Source: JAGVPT01 sp963717445
GTDB lineage: Bacteria; Bacteroidota; Ignavibacteria; UBA10030; UBA8401
Reading direction: 5' to 3'
NCBI GenBank assembly: GCA_963717445.1
Contig: OY970334.1
Location: 2,852,001-2,916,000 of the forward strand
Length of the DNA stretch: 64,000 bases
In this document: in pieces, positions 34,698 through 43,895 of the stretch
How positions within the stretch are numbered: the first letter of the stretch is position 1
How the letters are laid out: every line of letters begins with the position of its first letter
The notes under the pieces: generated by a model
Told to the model about the DNA's origin: nothing
Seen by the model: only the letters and a program-made list of their open reading frames with translations
Database searches by the model: none
Program-made: the position numbers and the translations under genes

Positions 34698-35672
34698 ATG
34701 CGAGCTATTATACCGGTCGCTGGAGTTGGGAGCAGACTTCGGCCACATACATATACTATACCGAAAGTGCTCCTCAATGTGGCAGGAAAGCCAATTATCG
34801 GCCACATTATGGATAAAATTATCGCAGGGGGATTTGATTCGGCAACAATTGTTATCGGCTATTTAGGCGATAAGGTCAAAGAGTATATCACAGAAAATTA
34901 TTCCATCAGTGTAGATTTTGTTGAGCAGGAAGAGCGTTTGGGGTTGGGCCACGCCATTTATTTGTCGCGTCATACCATCTCTAAAGATCCGATCTTGATT
35001 ATTCTTGGCGACACGGTGTTCGACGTGAATCTGTCCGCCATGACAAAAGGGGAATACTCGAGCATCGGCGTGAAGGAAGTCACAGACCCTCGACGGTTTG
35101 GTGTCGCTGAAACCAAGAACGGTTTTATCACACGGTTAATCGAGAAACCCGAACACCCGGCGAGCAATCTTGCAATTGTCGGCCTTTATTTTATTAAGCG
35201 TCCGGATATTTTACTCGATTGCTTGAAAGGGATGATTAAGAGTGACGTACGGACCAAAGGTGAATTTCAGCTCACCGACGGCTTGCAATTAATGATTGAA
35301 CACGGAGAGAAGATCAAGACGTTTACTATTGACGGGTGGTTCGACTGTGGGAAGCCGGAAACACTGCTTGAAACGAACAGACATTTGTTAAATCAGAATT
35401 CGACCCATTCTATCCCCGAGGGCGTTGTCGTTATCCCGCCCGTCTTCATTTCTCCCAATTCTATTGTGAAGCATTCTGTCATCGGTCCAAACACCACCAT
35501 CGCAGCCGGGGCTACTGTTGAAGACTCCGTCGTGAAGAATTCCATCGTCAGCGAGGGGTCAACCGTTCAGAGCGCCCTTCTTGAAGGATCCATCATCGGC
35601 AGCAACGCCTTGGTGAAGGGGGGCTACAAAAGGATCAACATCGGCGATTCGTCAGAACTTGAATTTTACTAA
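34698..35672 (+). CDS. Sugar-phosphate nucleotidyltransferase with left-handed beta-helix
   Basis: The 324-residue protein begins with the nucleotidyl-transfer motif IIPVAGVGSRLRPHTYTIPK (family G-x-G-x-R-x5-PK) and has GLGHAIYL and LGDTVF for metal and nucleotide binding. A C-terminal hexapeptide-type helix (VIGPNTTIAAGATVEDSVVKNS) is added. This is the long RmlA/GlmU-like type, probably making dTDP-glucose or another NDP-sugar; the specificity cannot be read. It could supply the polysaccharide cluster at 48-64 kb. It is followed by metK after 44 bases and shares the promoter at 34646. Confidence 0.85.
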   Translation: MRAIIPVAGVGSRLRPHTYTIPKVLLNVAGKPIIGHIMDKIIAGGFDSATIVIGYLGDKVKEYITENYSISVDFVEQEERLGLGHAIYLSRHTISKDPILIILGDTVFDVNLSAMTKGEYSSIGVKEVTDPRRFGVAETKNGFITRLIEKPEHPASNLAIVGLYFIKRPDILLDCLKGMIKSDVRTKGEFQLTDGLQLMIEHGEKIKTFTIDGWFDCGKPETLLETNRHLLNQNSTHSIPEGVVVIPPVFISPNSIVKHSVIGPNTTIAAGATVEDSVVKNSIVSEGSTVQSALLEGSIIGSNALVKGGYKRINIGDSSELEFY

Positions 35673-35716
35673 GAACCGAATCATCAAACATTCAACTGCC
35701 AAGGAGCAAAAATTCA

Positions 35717-36859
35717 ATGAGGTACCTTTTTACGTCGGAATCCGTTTCGGAAGGGCATCCCGACAAAGTATGCGATGCGATTTCAGACGCCGTTTTGGAT
35801 GCATTGTTACGACAGGACAAATATTCGCGCGTTGCGTGTGAATGCTTTGTGACCACCGGATTGGTGATGATCGGCGGCGAAATTACAACGAATGCATACG
35901 TGGATTTTCAGACCCTCGCACGTGAGACCGTCCGAGAAATCGGCTATACAAAAGCAGAATACAAATTTGATGCGGATTCATGCTCGGTGATTTCGAGCAT
36001 CCACTCTCAGTCTGCGGACATCGCCCGCGGGGTGAATACCGGCGGCGCCGGCGACCAGGGGATGATGTTCGGTTACGCTAACAACGAAACTCCGGAATTG
36101 ATGCCGATGCCGATCATGTTTGCACACAAGCTTGTCCGCCGTCTCGCTGAAATCCGGAAGAAAAATCTTCGCTTGATGCCTTACCTTCGGCCCGATGCGA
36201 AATCGCAAGTGACGGTCGAGTACAACGGCGGTACGCCTGTTCGCGTCGACACTGTTGTTATTTCCACACAGCACGACGCAGACGCTTCGCAGAAACGCAT
36301 TCGCGAAGACGTGATTCACCATGTCGTGGAGAAGGTTATCCCTGAACATTTGCTCGACAAGAAAACGAAATACTACGTCAACCCGACGGGCCGTTTTGAA
36401 ATCGGCGGACCGCACGGCGACAGCGGCTTAACCGGAAGAAAAATTATCGTCGACACATACGGCGGACGGGCGCCCCATGGCGGAGGTGCATTTTCCGGAA
36501 AAGATCCCTCAAAGGTGGACCGTAGTGCCGCGTATGCAGCACGGCATCTTGCGAAAAATATTGTTGCTGCAGGACTGGCGACGGAGTGCCAGATTCAGGT
36601 CGCGTATGCAATCGGCGTTGCCGAACCGGTATCGATTTACGTGAATACGTTCGGCACGGGGAAAATACCCGATACGGAAATCTCCCGGATTTTGAAAAAC
36701 GAAATTGATATGACCCCGCGCGGCATCATCGACCGGCTCAACCTCCTCCGTCCAATTTATAGAAAGACGGCTTCGTACGGCCATTTCGGCCGCGACGATA
36801 AAGATTTTACATGGGAAGCGCTCGACCTGGTACCGGTATTAAAACGAGCGGCAAAATAA
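35717..36859 (+). CDS. metK: S-adenosylmethionine synthetase
   Basis: MetK makes AdoMet from ATP and methionine. The 380-residue protein has SVSEGHPDKVCDAISDAVLD at the N-terminus, the MetK signature GAGDQGMMFGYA, and the P-loop-like GGPHGDSGLTGRK and GGGAFSGKDPSKVDRS. AAGGAGC precedes the ATG. No SAM riboswitch is seen in the short gap upstream. The pairing with ahcY makes an AdoMet synthesis and recycling unit. Confidence 0.97.
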   Translation: MRYLFTSESVSEGHPDKVCDAISDAVLDALLRQDKYSRVACECFVTTGLVMIGGEITTNAYVDFQTLARETVREIGYTKAEYKFDADSCSVISSIHSQSADIARGVNTGGAGDQGMMFGYANNETPELMPMPIMFAHKLVRRLAEIRKKNLRLMPYLRPDAKSQVTVEYNGGTPVRVDTVVISTQHDADASQKRIREDVIHHVVEKVIPEHLLDKKTKYYVNPTGRFEIGGPHGDSGLTGRKIIVDTYGGRAPHGGGAFSGKDPSKVDRSAAYAARHLAKNIVAAGLATECQIQVAYAIGVAEPVSIYVNTFGTGKIPDTEISRILKNEIDMTPRGIIDRLNLLRPIYRKTASYGHFGRDDKDFTWEALDLVPVLKRAAK

Positions 36860-36913
36860 TCATCACAATAATCGCTCTTCATCAAAAACTTATTATATGA
36901 TTTTGGAGAAATA

Positions 36914-38191
36914 ATGAACGAGAAAAAGGGACGTTTTAAAGTTAAAGATTTAAAATTAGCCACGGAAGGGCATAAGCTTATCGAATGGGCCGAATCCCGT
37001 ATGCCGGTGCTTATGGCATTGCGCGAGAAATATAAGACGACAAAGCCTTTGAAGGGCTTCCGGATTGCAGGATGTTTACATGTCACGAAAGAAACAGCGG
37101 TGCTTGTAAAAACTTTTGTTGAAGCCGGGGCCCAGGTAAGCTGGAGCGGATGTAACCCGCTCTCGACCAACGATGCGGTTGCCGCCGCACTTGCGGATGA
37201 CGGCGTTTCAATCTTTGCCTGGCACGGGATGAACGTGAAGGAATTTTATTGGTGCATCGACGAAACGCTGAAATTTAGACCGAACCTGACGCTCGATGAC
37301 GGAGCGGACTTGATTTTTACCGTTCATAACAAGCATCAAGAGTTGATCCCGGAAATTATCGGTGGAACCGAAGAGACAACTACGGGCGTTCATCGGCTTC
37401 GAGCGATGGCGAAGGACGGCGCGCTAAAATATCCCGTCATCGCCGTGAACGATGCGGAAACGAAGTGGGATTTCGACAACGTCTACGGAACGGGGCAATC
37501 GACAATTGACGGCGTCATTCGTGCGACAAGTGTACTGATTGCCGGAAAAAATGTCGTCATTGCCGGTTACGGGCATTGCGGCCGGGGGGTTGCGATGCGA
37601 GCAAAAGGGCTTGGGGCGAATGTTATTGTTGCCGAGGTGAAAGCGACCGCCGCATTAAAAGCGACCCTCGAAGGGTATCGCGTTATGACAATGGATCAAG
37701 CGGCAAAAATCGGCGATATTTTCATTACTGCAACCGGGGTAAAGGACATTATCGTCGACCGCCACTTCAAATTGTTGAAAGACGGCGCCATCGTCTGCAA
37801 TACCGGACATTACGATTGCGAGATTAATCTCGGTGATTTGAAAAAACAAACGAAGAGCGTTCGCGAAATCCGCCCGAACAATGAAGAGTACATCACAAAA
37901 GACGGACGGCGCATTTATGTCCTCGCCCAGGGGAGACTTGTAAATTTAGCCGCCGCGGAAGGACATCCCTCGGAAGTAATGGATATGTCGTTTGCGAATC
38001 AATTCATGTCGCAGCTCCGCCTTGCTGAAATCTTTAAGAAGGGGAAGAGATATGAGAACAAGGTGTATGACATTTCTGTCGAGCAAGACCAGGAAATTGC
38101 GGGAGTAAAATTGGCGACGCAAGGGATCAAAATCGACACATTGACGCCGGAGCAGAAATTGTATATGGAAGATTACAGCGCCGGGACGTAG
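36914..38191 (+). CDS. ahcY: Adenosylhomocysteinase
   Basis: AhcY (SahH) splits S-adenosylhomocysteine, the product inhibitor of methyltransferases, into adenosine and homocysteine. The 425-residue NAD enzyme shows GCLHVTKETAVLV, SGCNPLSTND (substrate site), GTGQSTIDG, and the NAD-binding GYGHCGRGVAMRAKGLGA. The C-terminal YKP-like part ends KLYMEDYSAGT. It is transcribed with metK, 54 bases upstream, and ends at the terminator at 38220. Confidence 0.96.
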   Translation: MNEKKGRFKVKDLKLATEGHKLIEWAESRMPVLMALREKYKTTKPLKGFRIAGCLHVTKETAVLVKTFVEAGAQVSWSGCNPLSTNDAVAAALADDGVSIFAWHGMNVKEFYWCIDETLKFRPNLTLDDGADLIFTVHNKHQELIPEIIGGTEETTTGVHRLRAMAKDGALKYPVIAVNDAETKWDFDNVYGTGQSTIDGVIRATSVLIAGKNVVIAGYGHCGRGVAMRAKGLGANVIVAEVKATAALKATLEGYRVMTMDQAAKIGDIFITATGVKDIIVDRHFKLLKDGAIVCNTGHYDCEINLGDLKKQTKSVREIRPNNEEYITKDGRRIYVLAQGRLVNLAAAEGHPSEVMDMSFANQFMSQLRLAEIFKKGKRYENKVYDISVEQDQEIAGVKLATQGIKIDTLTPEQKLYMEDYSAGT

Positions 38192-38219
38192 AACCCTGCA
38201 GATCATTCAGCAACGGCAC

Positions 38220-38254
38220 AAGGGTTTCATCGGCAATGGTGAAACCCTTTTTTT
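38220..38254 (+). terminator. Intrinsic terminator after ahcY
   Basis: AAGGGTTTCA (38220-38229) pairs perfectly with TGAAACCCTT (38240-38249) and is followed by TTTTT. Confidence 0.9.
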
Positions 38255-38320
38255 AGGAACGTACTTTCTTTTCTATTCGTTATCATAATGTCCCTCACAA
38301 CAAGAAAGGAAAAGGCGTCA

Positions 38321-38905
38321 ATGAAGAGAGAATATGTCCTGGCGATGGCGTTAGCTTTATGTGTTGCGGTTTCTGCTGAATCGCAAGACACCACTTCGGA
38401 GAAGAAAACGATGACGAAAACTACTGGGGTCTACGACTTTACGATGAAAACAATCGACGGCAAAGATAAACCGCTCTCCGACTACAAGGGCGATGTGCTG
38501 TTAATCGTGAATGTTGCATCGTTCTGCGGAAATACCCCGCAATACAAAAACCTCGAAAGCCTTTATGAAACATACAAAGACAAGGGTTTTAGAATTCTTG
38601 CATTCCCTGCAAACAATTTCGGTCAGCAGGAACCCGGGACAAACGAGGAAATTAAGTCGTTCTGCGACAATACGTATCACGTAACATTCGATATGTTTTC
38701 TAAAATCAGTGTTAAAGGAGACGACCAGCATCCATTGTACCGTTACTTGACGACGGGAACCGATTTCAAAGGAGACATAGGCTGGAACTTCGCAAAATTT
38801 CTGGTTGACCGAAATGGAAAAGTTGTCGCACGATATGCACCGAAAAAGTTTCCCACGGATGATGATGTTGTCCAGAAAATCAAAGAGCTCATAGCCGAAA
38901 AATAG
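38321..38905 (+). CDS. Glutathione peroxidase family protein, exported
   Basis: The 194-residue protein starts with a signal peptide (KREYVLAMALALCVAVSAES), so it acts in the periplasm. The peroxidatic Cys is in VNVASFCGNTPQY, Gln in FPANNFGQQEPG, and Trp in IGWNFAKFLVD. Bacterial members of this family with Cys instead of selenocysteine usually use thioredoxin. The ATG at 38321 has AAGG upstream; an in-frame ATG at 38288 would put charged residues before the signal and is less likely. It is a single-gene unit. Confidence 0.92.
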   Translation: MKREYVLAMALALCVAVSAESQDTTSEKKTMTKTTGVYDFTMKTIDGKDKPLSDYKGDVLLIVNVASFCGNTPQYKNLESLYETYKDKGFRILAFPANNFGQQEPGTNEEIKSFCDNTYHVTFDMFSKISVKGDDQHPLYRYLTTGTDFKGDIGWNFAKFLVDRNGKVVARYAPKKFPTDDDVVQKIKELIAEK

Positions 38906-38913
38906 TATCATTC

Positions 38914-38990
38914 GATGTCGGGCACCTTATCCTGTCAATCACGATAAATTGAAATACTTGGCCGGATAACTTATGAAGGTGTTCGACATC
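38914..38990 (-). repeat. 77-bp palindromic repeat, copy 2 (inverted relative to copy 1)
   Basis: GATGTCGGGCACCTT and AAGGTGTTCGACATC form the arms. The reverse complement aligns end to end with 25668-25744 without gaps, with the best conservation at the arms and at the core TATTTCAATTTATCG. It lies just after the peroxidase stop. Confidence 0.75.
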
Positions 38991-39021
38991 ACCCACCTAG
39001 CATCCTCCTCTCATCCATTCG

Positions 39022-39050
39022 TTGATTGTCGTACGATTTATAGGTATATT
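39022..39050 (+). promoter_or_regulatory. Putative promoter of hisD-hisC-etfB-etfA
   Basis: TTGATT (39022-39027) and TATATT (39045-39050) are 17 bases apart and 26 bases before the hisD ATG. Confidence 0.65.
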
Positions 39051-39076
39051 TTTTTCAGATTTTTTCCCTAAGGATT

Positions 39077-40369
39077 ATGATACGACAATTCGACGTTCGC
39101 GCTTCGCACGCTTTTTCCCCAGCTATTCTTCGAAATTCCCGTTCGTCATCTCAGGCCGTTGAAAAAGCGGTTGCTACTATTATTCGCCGTGTTGAGCTTG
39201 ATGGCGACGATGCGCTCCGATTTTACACCAGGAAATTTGACGGTGCGGCACTGAAGTCCCTTGCTGTTTCTGAACAGGAAATTCAGAATGCCTTGGCAAA
39301 CGCCGACCCTGAATTTCATCATCTCCTTCTTGAAGCAGGGAAGAATATAAAAAGATTTCACGCCCGCCAGCGCCGGTCATCATGGAAGGTACAAGAAAAA
39401 TTTCGCTCTGAGCTACGACAGCGGTATCTTCCGGTTGACCGCGTGGGAGTTTATGTGCCGGGAGGGAAGGCCGTGTATCCCTCGACCGTGCTGATGAACG
39501 TTATCCCTGCGCAAGTTGCCGGTGTGAAAAATATTGTCTTGGTTTCCCCCCCCGACAACAAAGGAAACGTCCATCCCGATGTGCTCGCTGCAGCAGCTAT
39601 CCTCGGGATAAAAAAAATCTTCCGCGTTGGAGGCGCACAGGCCGTCGCTGCTCTCGCGTACGGCACAAGAACAATTCCTGCCGTTGATGTCATTGTCGGC
39701 CCTGGAAATATTTTTGTTGCGTCGGCAAAAAAGATGCTCTTTGGGAAAGTTGGTATCGACAGCATTGCCGGGCCGAGTGAAATTGTCGTTCTTGCCGACG
39801 ATTATGCGCGCCCCGACTTTATTGCTTCTGATATGATAGCACAGGCCGAGCATGATGAGTCTGCCTCCTCAATTCTTGTTACGACAAGTCCTCGTCTTGC
39901 AAGAGCAGTGAAGGCGGAATTGAAGAAATTGGCGAAGAGTCTCCCCAGAAAATCAATAATTGTGTCCGCATTGAAAAATCGGGGGGCGATTCTACTTGTA
40001 AGAAATTTACAGCAGGGGGCAGAGATTGTCAATGAACTTGCACCTGAACATTTGGAGATTGTAACAAAAAATGATAACGCGGTGCTTAAAAATATAAAAA
40101 ATGCCGGCTCGATCTTTCTTGGGAACTACACTCCTGTAGTTGTCGGCGATTACTTTGCCGGGCCGAATCACGTCCTCCCGACAGAACGAACAGCCCGTTT
40201 TTTTTCACCCCTTTCAATTGATACGTTCATCAAGAAATCGAGCGTTGTCCATTACACCAGGCGGGCGATGGAATCCGTAAGTGAGAAAGTTGCACGGTTT
40301 GCCGAGCATGAAGGGCTTACGGCACATGCTCTCTCGGCACGTTTGCGTGGGAGGAAGAAGCAGACATGA
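39077..40369 (+). CDS. hisD: Histidinol dehydrogenase
   Basis: HisD performs the last two oxidations of histidine synthesis. The 430-residue zinc enzyme shows VGVYVPGGKAVYPSTVLMN, FRVGGAQAVAALAYGT, IVGPGNIFVASAKK and IAQAEHDESASS; the zinc ligands lie in the last and in the C-terminal part (LAPEHLEI, GPNHVLPT). AAGGATT precedes the ATG. The stop overlaps hisC as ATGA. The other his genes are not in the window. Confidence 0.97.
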   Translation: MIRQFDVRASHAFSPAILRNSRSSSQAVEKAVATIIRRVELDGDDALRFYTRKFDGAALKSLAVSEQEIQNALANADPEFHHLLLEAGKNIKRFHARQRRSSWKVQEKFRSELRQRYLPVDRVGVYVPGGKAVYPSTVLMNVIPAQVAGVKNIVLVSPPDNKGNVHPDVLAAAAILGIKKIFRVGGAQAVAALAYGTRTIPAVDVIVGPGNIFVASAKKMLFGKVGIDSIAGPSEIVVLADDYARPDFIASDMIAQAEHDESASSILVTTSPRLARAVKAELKKLAKSLPRKSIIVSALKNRGAILLVRNLQQGAEIVNELAPEHLEIVTKNDNAVLKNIKNAGSIFLGNYTPVVVGDYFAGPNHVLPTERTARFFSPLSIDTFIKKSSVVHYTRRAMESVSEKVARFAEHEGLTAHALSARLRGRKKQT

Positions 40370-41439
40370 ATTTTCTCGATAAAATAAAACCAAGCGTGCG
40401 AGCATTGGAGACATATGCCGTCAAGGGAAAAACGCTTCAGCCCGGGTTGATCAAACTGAATCAAAATGAAAATCCATTCGATGTACCCGACGAGATCAAG
40501 CGCGAACTTACTGAAGAGTTTCTGAATAAACCGTGGAACCGGTATCCGGAAGTATTTCCTGCCGAGCTCTTGCAAGCCCTGTCGTCATACGTTTGTCATC
40601 CTGTGGAAGGGATTATTGCGGGGAACGGTTCGAACGAGCTGATGTACACAATCTTGATGGCAACGGTGTCAAAAGGAACAAAAGTGTTGATTCCATCCCC
40701 GTCATTTTTTTTGTATGAGAAAGCAGTAAAAGTGTTCGATGGAGAGGTGATTTCGGTAATGATGAACGACAACCTTTCGTTTTCAACAGAACACATTTTG
40801 CGTTTTGCCCGAGAAGAAAACCCGGCTGTTATTGTGCTCGTTTCTCCCAATAGTCCCACGGGCCAATCGATTTCAGTTGAGGACGTGGAGAAAATCCTTA
40901 CCGGCACCTCATCTCTTGTTCTTGTCGACGAAGCCTATATCGAATTCTCTGAGAAGCGAAGCGTTCTACCGCTGCTCGAGAAACACGAACGGCTCGTAAT
41001 TTTGCGGACGTTTTCGAAAGCGTTCAGCATGGCCGGCCTCAGGATCGGCTATCTTCTTGCACAACCGGCGTTATGCTGCGAGCTGTTGAAGCCGAAAATT
41101 CCATTCAGCGTTAATGCTTTTTCAGCATCGGTTGCCATAAAGCTTATGCAGCGAAAAGAACTCATCGACGAGCGGATCGCCTTCATCAAAAATCAAAAAA
41201 AGCATTTGTTCAATACGCTTCGTTCGTTCAAGGGAGTTGAAGTATTTCCTTCCGACACAAATTTTCTTATCTTTAGGACACACCACGAAGCAGGCACGCT
41301 GTTTCAACGGCTGCTTCAACGCAACGTTCTTGTCCGCGATGTCAGTTCGTATCCTATGCTGGAACGAACGCTCCGCGTTAACGCCGGTACTGAACCGGAG
41401 AATAAAATATTTCTTACCGTTCTCCAAGAGCTTCTCTGA
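40366..41439 (+). CDS. hisC: Histidinol-phosphate aminotransferase
   Basis: HisC is the class II-type PLP aminotransferase of histidine synthesis. The 357-residue protein has the PLP lysine in RTFSKAFSMAGLRIGY, LVSPNSPTGQ, and VDEAYIEFS. Starts on the hisD stop (ATGA). Related enzymes also work on aromatic amino acids, but the hisD pairing supports HisC. etfB follows after 16 bases. Confidence 0.95.
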   Translation: MNFLDKIKPSVRALETYAVKGKTLQPGLIKLNQNENPFDVPDEIKRELTEEFLNKPWNRYPEVFPAELLQALSSYVCHPVEGIIAGNGSNELMYTILMATVSKGTKVLIPSPSFFLYEKAVKVFDGEVISVMMNDNLSFSTEHILRFAREENPAVIVLVSPNSPTGQSISVEDVEKILTGTSSLVLVDEAYIEFSEKRSVLPLLEKHERLVILRTFSKAFSMAGLRIGYLLAQPALCCELLKPKIPFSVNAFSASVAIKLMQRKELIDERIAFIKNQKKHLFNTLRSFKGVEVFPSDTNFLIFRTHHEAGTLFQRLLQRNVLVRDVSSYPMLERTLRVNAGTEPENKIFLTVLQELL

Positions 41440-41455
41440 TTCCTTCTCAACGGAC

Positions 41456-42202
41456 ATGAAAATTTTAGTTTTCGTTAACCACGTTCCCGATACTGAGACG
41501 AAAGTAAAAGTTGCTTCCGATGGAAAAACTATCGATACAATGGCGGTTAATTTTATGCTCAATCCGTACGATGAGTATGCGGTAGAAGAAGGGTTGAAAC
41601 TACGCGAAAAATTTTCCGGCGAAGTCGTCGTTGCAACGGTTGGAGGCGATACACACAAAGAAGCGCTTCGCAAAGCGTTGGCAATGGGCTGCGATAGAGC
41701 TGTCTTGCTCAAGGATGCATCAACGCGCGATTCGTATGGCGTTGCGCGTGCGCTTGCCGACTACGCAAAAGAATTTTCGCCTGACATCGTGCTGTGCGGC
41801 AAACAATCCATCGATTATGACGACGCTCAGGTCGGCGGATTGGTTGCCGAAATGCTCGGTTTCCCCTCGATTTCGGTCGTCGTGAAATTGGAAATTGCCG
41901 GAGGCATTGTCGTTGCAGAAAGGGAAGTCGAAGGGGGACACGAAGTCGTTCATTCCAAGCTTCCCATAGTTGTTGCTGCTCAAAAAGGTTTGAACCAGCC
42001 CCGCTATCCCTCGCTAAAAGGAATAATGGAATCAAAACGCAAGCCGATTGAAGAACGGACGATCACCCCTGTCGAATTAAAAATTGAGGTTCTCGCTTTA
42101 AAAAAACCGGCGGCGAAAGCTTCCGGCAAGATTGTTGGAACGGATGCTTCCGCTGTTCCGGAGTTACTCCGTCTTCTGCATGAAGAGGCAAAAGTAATCT
42201 GA
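41456..42202 (+). CDS. etfB: Electron transfer flavoprotein, beta subunit
   Basis: EtfB carries AMP in the ETF heterodimer, which moves electrons from acyl-CoA dehydrogenases to the quinone pool. The 248-residue protein shows MKILVFVNHVPDTETKV, NPYDEYAVEEGLKLRE, GCDRAVLL and LCGKQSIDYDDAQVGG. The start at ATG 41456 gives the standard N-terminus; the open frame further upstream lies inside hisC. It forms a pair with etfA, 23 bases downstream. Confidence 0.96.
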   Translation: MKILVFVNHVPDTETKVKVASDGKTIDTMAVNFMLNPYDEYAVEEGLKLREKFSGEVVVATVGGDTHKEALRKALAMGCDRAVLLKDASTRDSYGVARALADYAKEFSPDIVLCGKQSIDYDDAQVGGLVAEMLGFPSISVVVKLEIAGGIVVAEREVEGGHEVVHSKLPIVVAAQKGLNQPRYPSLKGIMESKRKPIEERTITPVELKIEVLALKKPAAKASGKIVGTDASAVPELLRLLHEEAKVI

Positions 42203-42225
42203 TTGCATCCTGAAATAATAAAGTT

Positions 42226-43200
42226 ATGAAGATCATAGCATTTGCAGAACAACGAAATAATCGTTTTAAGAAGACCGCCTTTGAAATTGTGCGGGCGGCA
42301 CAAACAGTGGCAGACCAGCTTTCGGCGGAGGTCGTAGCGCTGGTCGTAGGTGGAAATATTTCATCAATGGCTGGAGAGGTTGGGGCGTACGGGGCTTCGA
42401 AAGTGTTTGTTGTTGAAGACGCCCGGCTCGAGAATTACTCGACGACGGCATACGCGAAAGTTGTCGCCGAAATTATCCGTCAAGAGTCGGCTGAGGTCGT
42501 TTTTTTTCCGGGGAGCTCTCTTGGAAAAGACCTCTCGCCGCGAGTGTCGGTGAAGCTCGATGCGGGGCTGGCGACGGAATGCACCGCTCTTCGTATCGAC
42601 AATGGTGAGATTATTGCGACACGTCCTGTGTACGCGGGAAAAGGGTTAATCGATATACGGGTGAAATCGCAGGTAAAAATGTTTTCGCTTCGGCCAAACG
42701 TTTTTTCCAGCGGCGTGCCATCCTCCCATTCGGCTGTTGTAGAGAAAAAGAGCGTCACGCTGACAGACAGTGACTTCGGGACGATAACTAAAGAAATAAA
42801 AACGTCGTCCGCCAAGAAAGACGTTGCAGAAGCCGACATTATTGTGTCCGGTGGCCGCGGCTTGAAAGGCCCGGAAAACTTTTCCCTCATTGAGGAACTC
42901 GCTTCAACATTGAATGCCGCAGTCGGAGCTTCGCGTGCCGTCGTTGATGCAGGATGGAGACCGCACGACGAGCAGGTGGGGCAAACTGGAAAGACGGTGG
43001 CGCCGTCTCTCTACATTGCCGTTGGAATTTCCGGAGCGGTGCAGCATCTCGCCGGCATGTCGTCCTCGAAATACATTGTCGCCATCAACAAAGATAAAGA
43101 CGCGCCAATATTTTCCATCGCCGATTACGGCATCGTCGGAGATGCGTTTGACGTTGTGCCGGCACTGACGGCGGAACTCAAAAGAGCGAGAGAAAAATAG
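42226..43200 (+). CDS. etfA: Electron transfer flavoprotein, alpha subunit
   Basis: EtfA holds the FAD of ETF. The 324-residue protein has the FAD-binding C-terminal domain with IVSGGRGLKGPENF, VGASRAVVDAGWRPHDEQVG, GKTVAPSLYIAVGISGAVQH, and VAINKDKDAPIF. The N-terminal domain resembles EtfB. The etfB-etfA order is usual; their place after hisD-hisC is unexpected and probably only shares the promoter. Confidence 0.96.
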   Translation: MKIIAFAEQRNNRFKKTAFEIVRAAQTVADQLSAEVVALVVGGNISSMAGEVGAYGASKVFVVEDARLENYSTTAYAKVVAEIIRQESAEVVFFPGSSLGKDLSPRVSVKLDAGLATECTALRIDNGEIIATRPVYAGKGLIDIRVKSQVKMFSLRPNVFSSGVPSSHSAVVEKKSVTLTDSDFGTITKEIKTSSAKKDVAEADIIVSGGRGLKGPENFSLIEELASTLNAAVGASRAVVDAGWRPHDEQVGQTGKTVAPSLYIAVGISGAVQHLAGMSSSKYIVAINKDKDAPIFSIADYGIVGDAFDVVPALTAELKRAREK

Positions 43201-43222
43201 AATGCAAATGTGATGTCATGAG

Positions 43223-43251
43223 TTGCTATTCAGAATTCTTTTTTATATACT
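43223..43251 (+). promoter_or_regulatory. Putative promoter of the bifunctional-nuclease-like gene
   Basis: TTGCTA (43223-43228) and TATACT (43246-43251) are 17 bases apart and 38 bases before the GTG at 43290. Confidence 0.5.
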
Positions 43252-43289
43252 CGCTTTAGGTAGGGAGAATTTCTTTAAGAGGCTAGGTC

Positions 43290-43874
43290 GTGGAGAAAAT
43301 TCAGGTTGACATTTTGGGGTTATCGACGAGTCCCTCAAGCGGAGGGGCGTACGCGTTGATCCTGAAGGAGATGAACGGCAATCGGCGGCTGCCGATTATT
43401 ATCGGCGCGTTTGAAGCACAATCGATCGCGTTGGAGATGGAAGGGATTAAACCGCCGCGGCCGCTCACGCACGATTTGATGAAGAATATCATCGACACAT
43501 TCGGCGTGTCGCTGCAGGACGTGTACATCAATGAACTGCGGGATGGAACCTTCTATGCAAAAATAACTATCGAGGGAGTGAACGATAGCCAGGAAGTTGA
43601 TTCCCGCCCGAGCGATGCAATCGCGCTTGCGGTGCGATACGGAGTCCCGATATTTGTAGCGGAAGAGGTGTTGAACGAAGCCGGCATTGTTGCCGATGCA
43701 GAGGAAGAAGAAACGAGTACGGAGCAGAAAACCGACCCCCCGGCTGTAATCAAGAAACACGCCTCGAAGCTCGATCAACTGCAAACATCGCTCCATGAAG
43801 CGATTGAGAAAGAAGAGTACGAAAAAGCTGCCAAGCTTCGCGACAACATCCGCAAGCTTACAATGGGGGATTGA
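43290..43874 (+). CDS. Bifunctional nuclease (BFN/DUF151) family protein with UVR motif
   Basis: The 194-residue protein has a BFN domain in residues 1-130 (ALILKEMNGNRRLPIIIGAFEAQSIALE, RPLTHDLM, VDSRPSDAIALAVR). The family is named for DNase/RNase activity of a plant member; the bacterial role is not settled. A Glu-rich linker leads to a C-terminal UVR motif (LQTSLHEAIEKEEYEKAAKLRDNI), a helical pair found in UvrB/UvrC and ClpC. The BFN plus UVR form is common in Bacteroidetes and Chlorobi. GTG start with AGAGG upstream. Confidence 0.87.
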   Translation: MEKIQVDILGLSTSPSSGGAYALILKEMNGNRRLPIIIGAFEAQSIALEMEGIKPPRPLTHDLMKNIIDTFGVSLQDVYINELRDGTFYAKITIEGVNDSQEVDSRPSDAIALAVRYGVPIFVAEEVLNEAGIVADAEEEETSTEQKTDPPAVIKKHASKLDQLQTSLHEAIEKEEYEKAAKLRDNIRKLTMGD

Positions 43875-43895
43875 CCATTCCTTCGATACGCCGCC

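Noticed and set aside
34570..35716. SAM riboswitch ahead of metK
   Set aside because: The gap before metK is 44 bases and the leader of the upstream gene is about 20 bases; neither can hold a known SAM aptamer.
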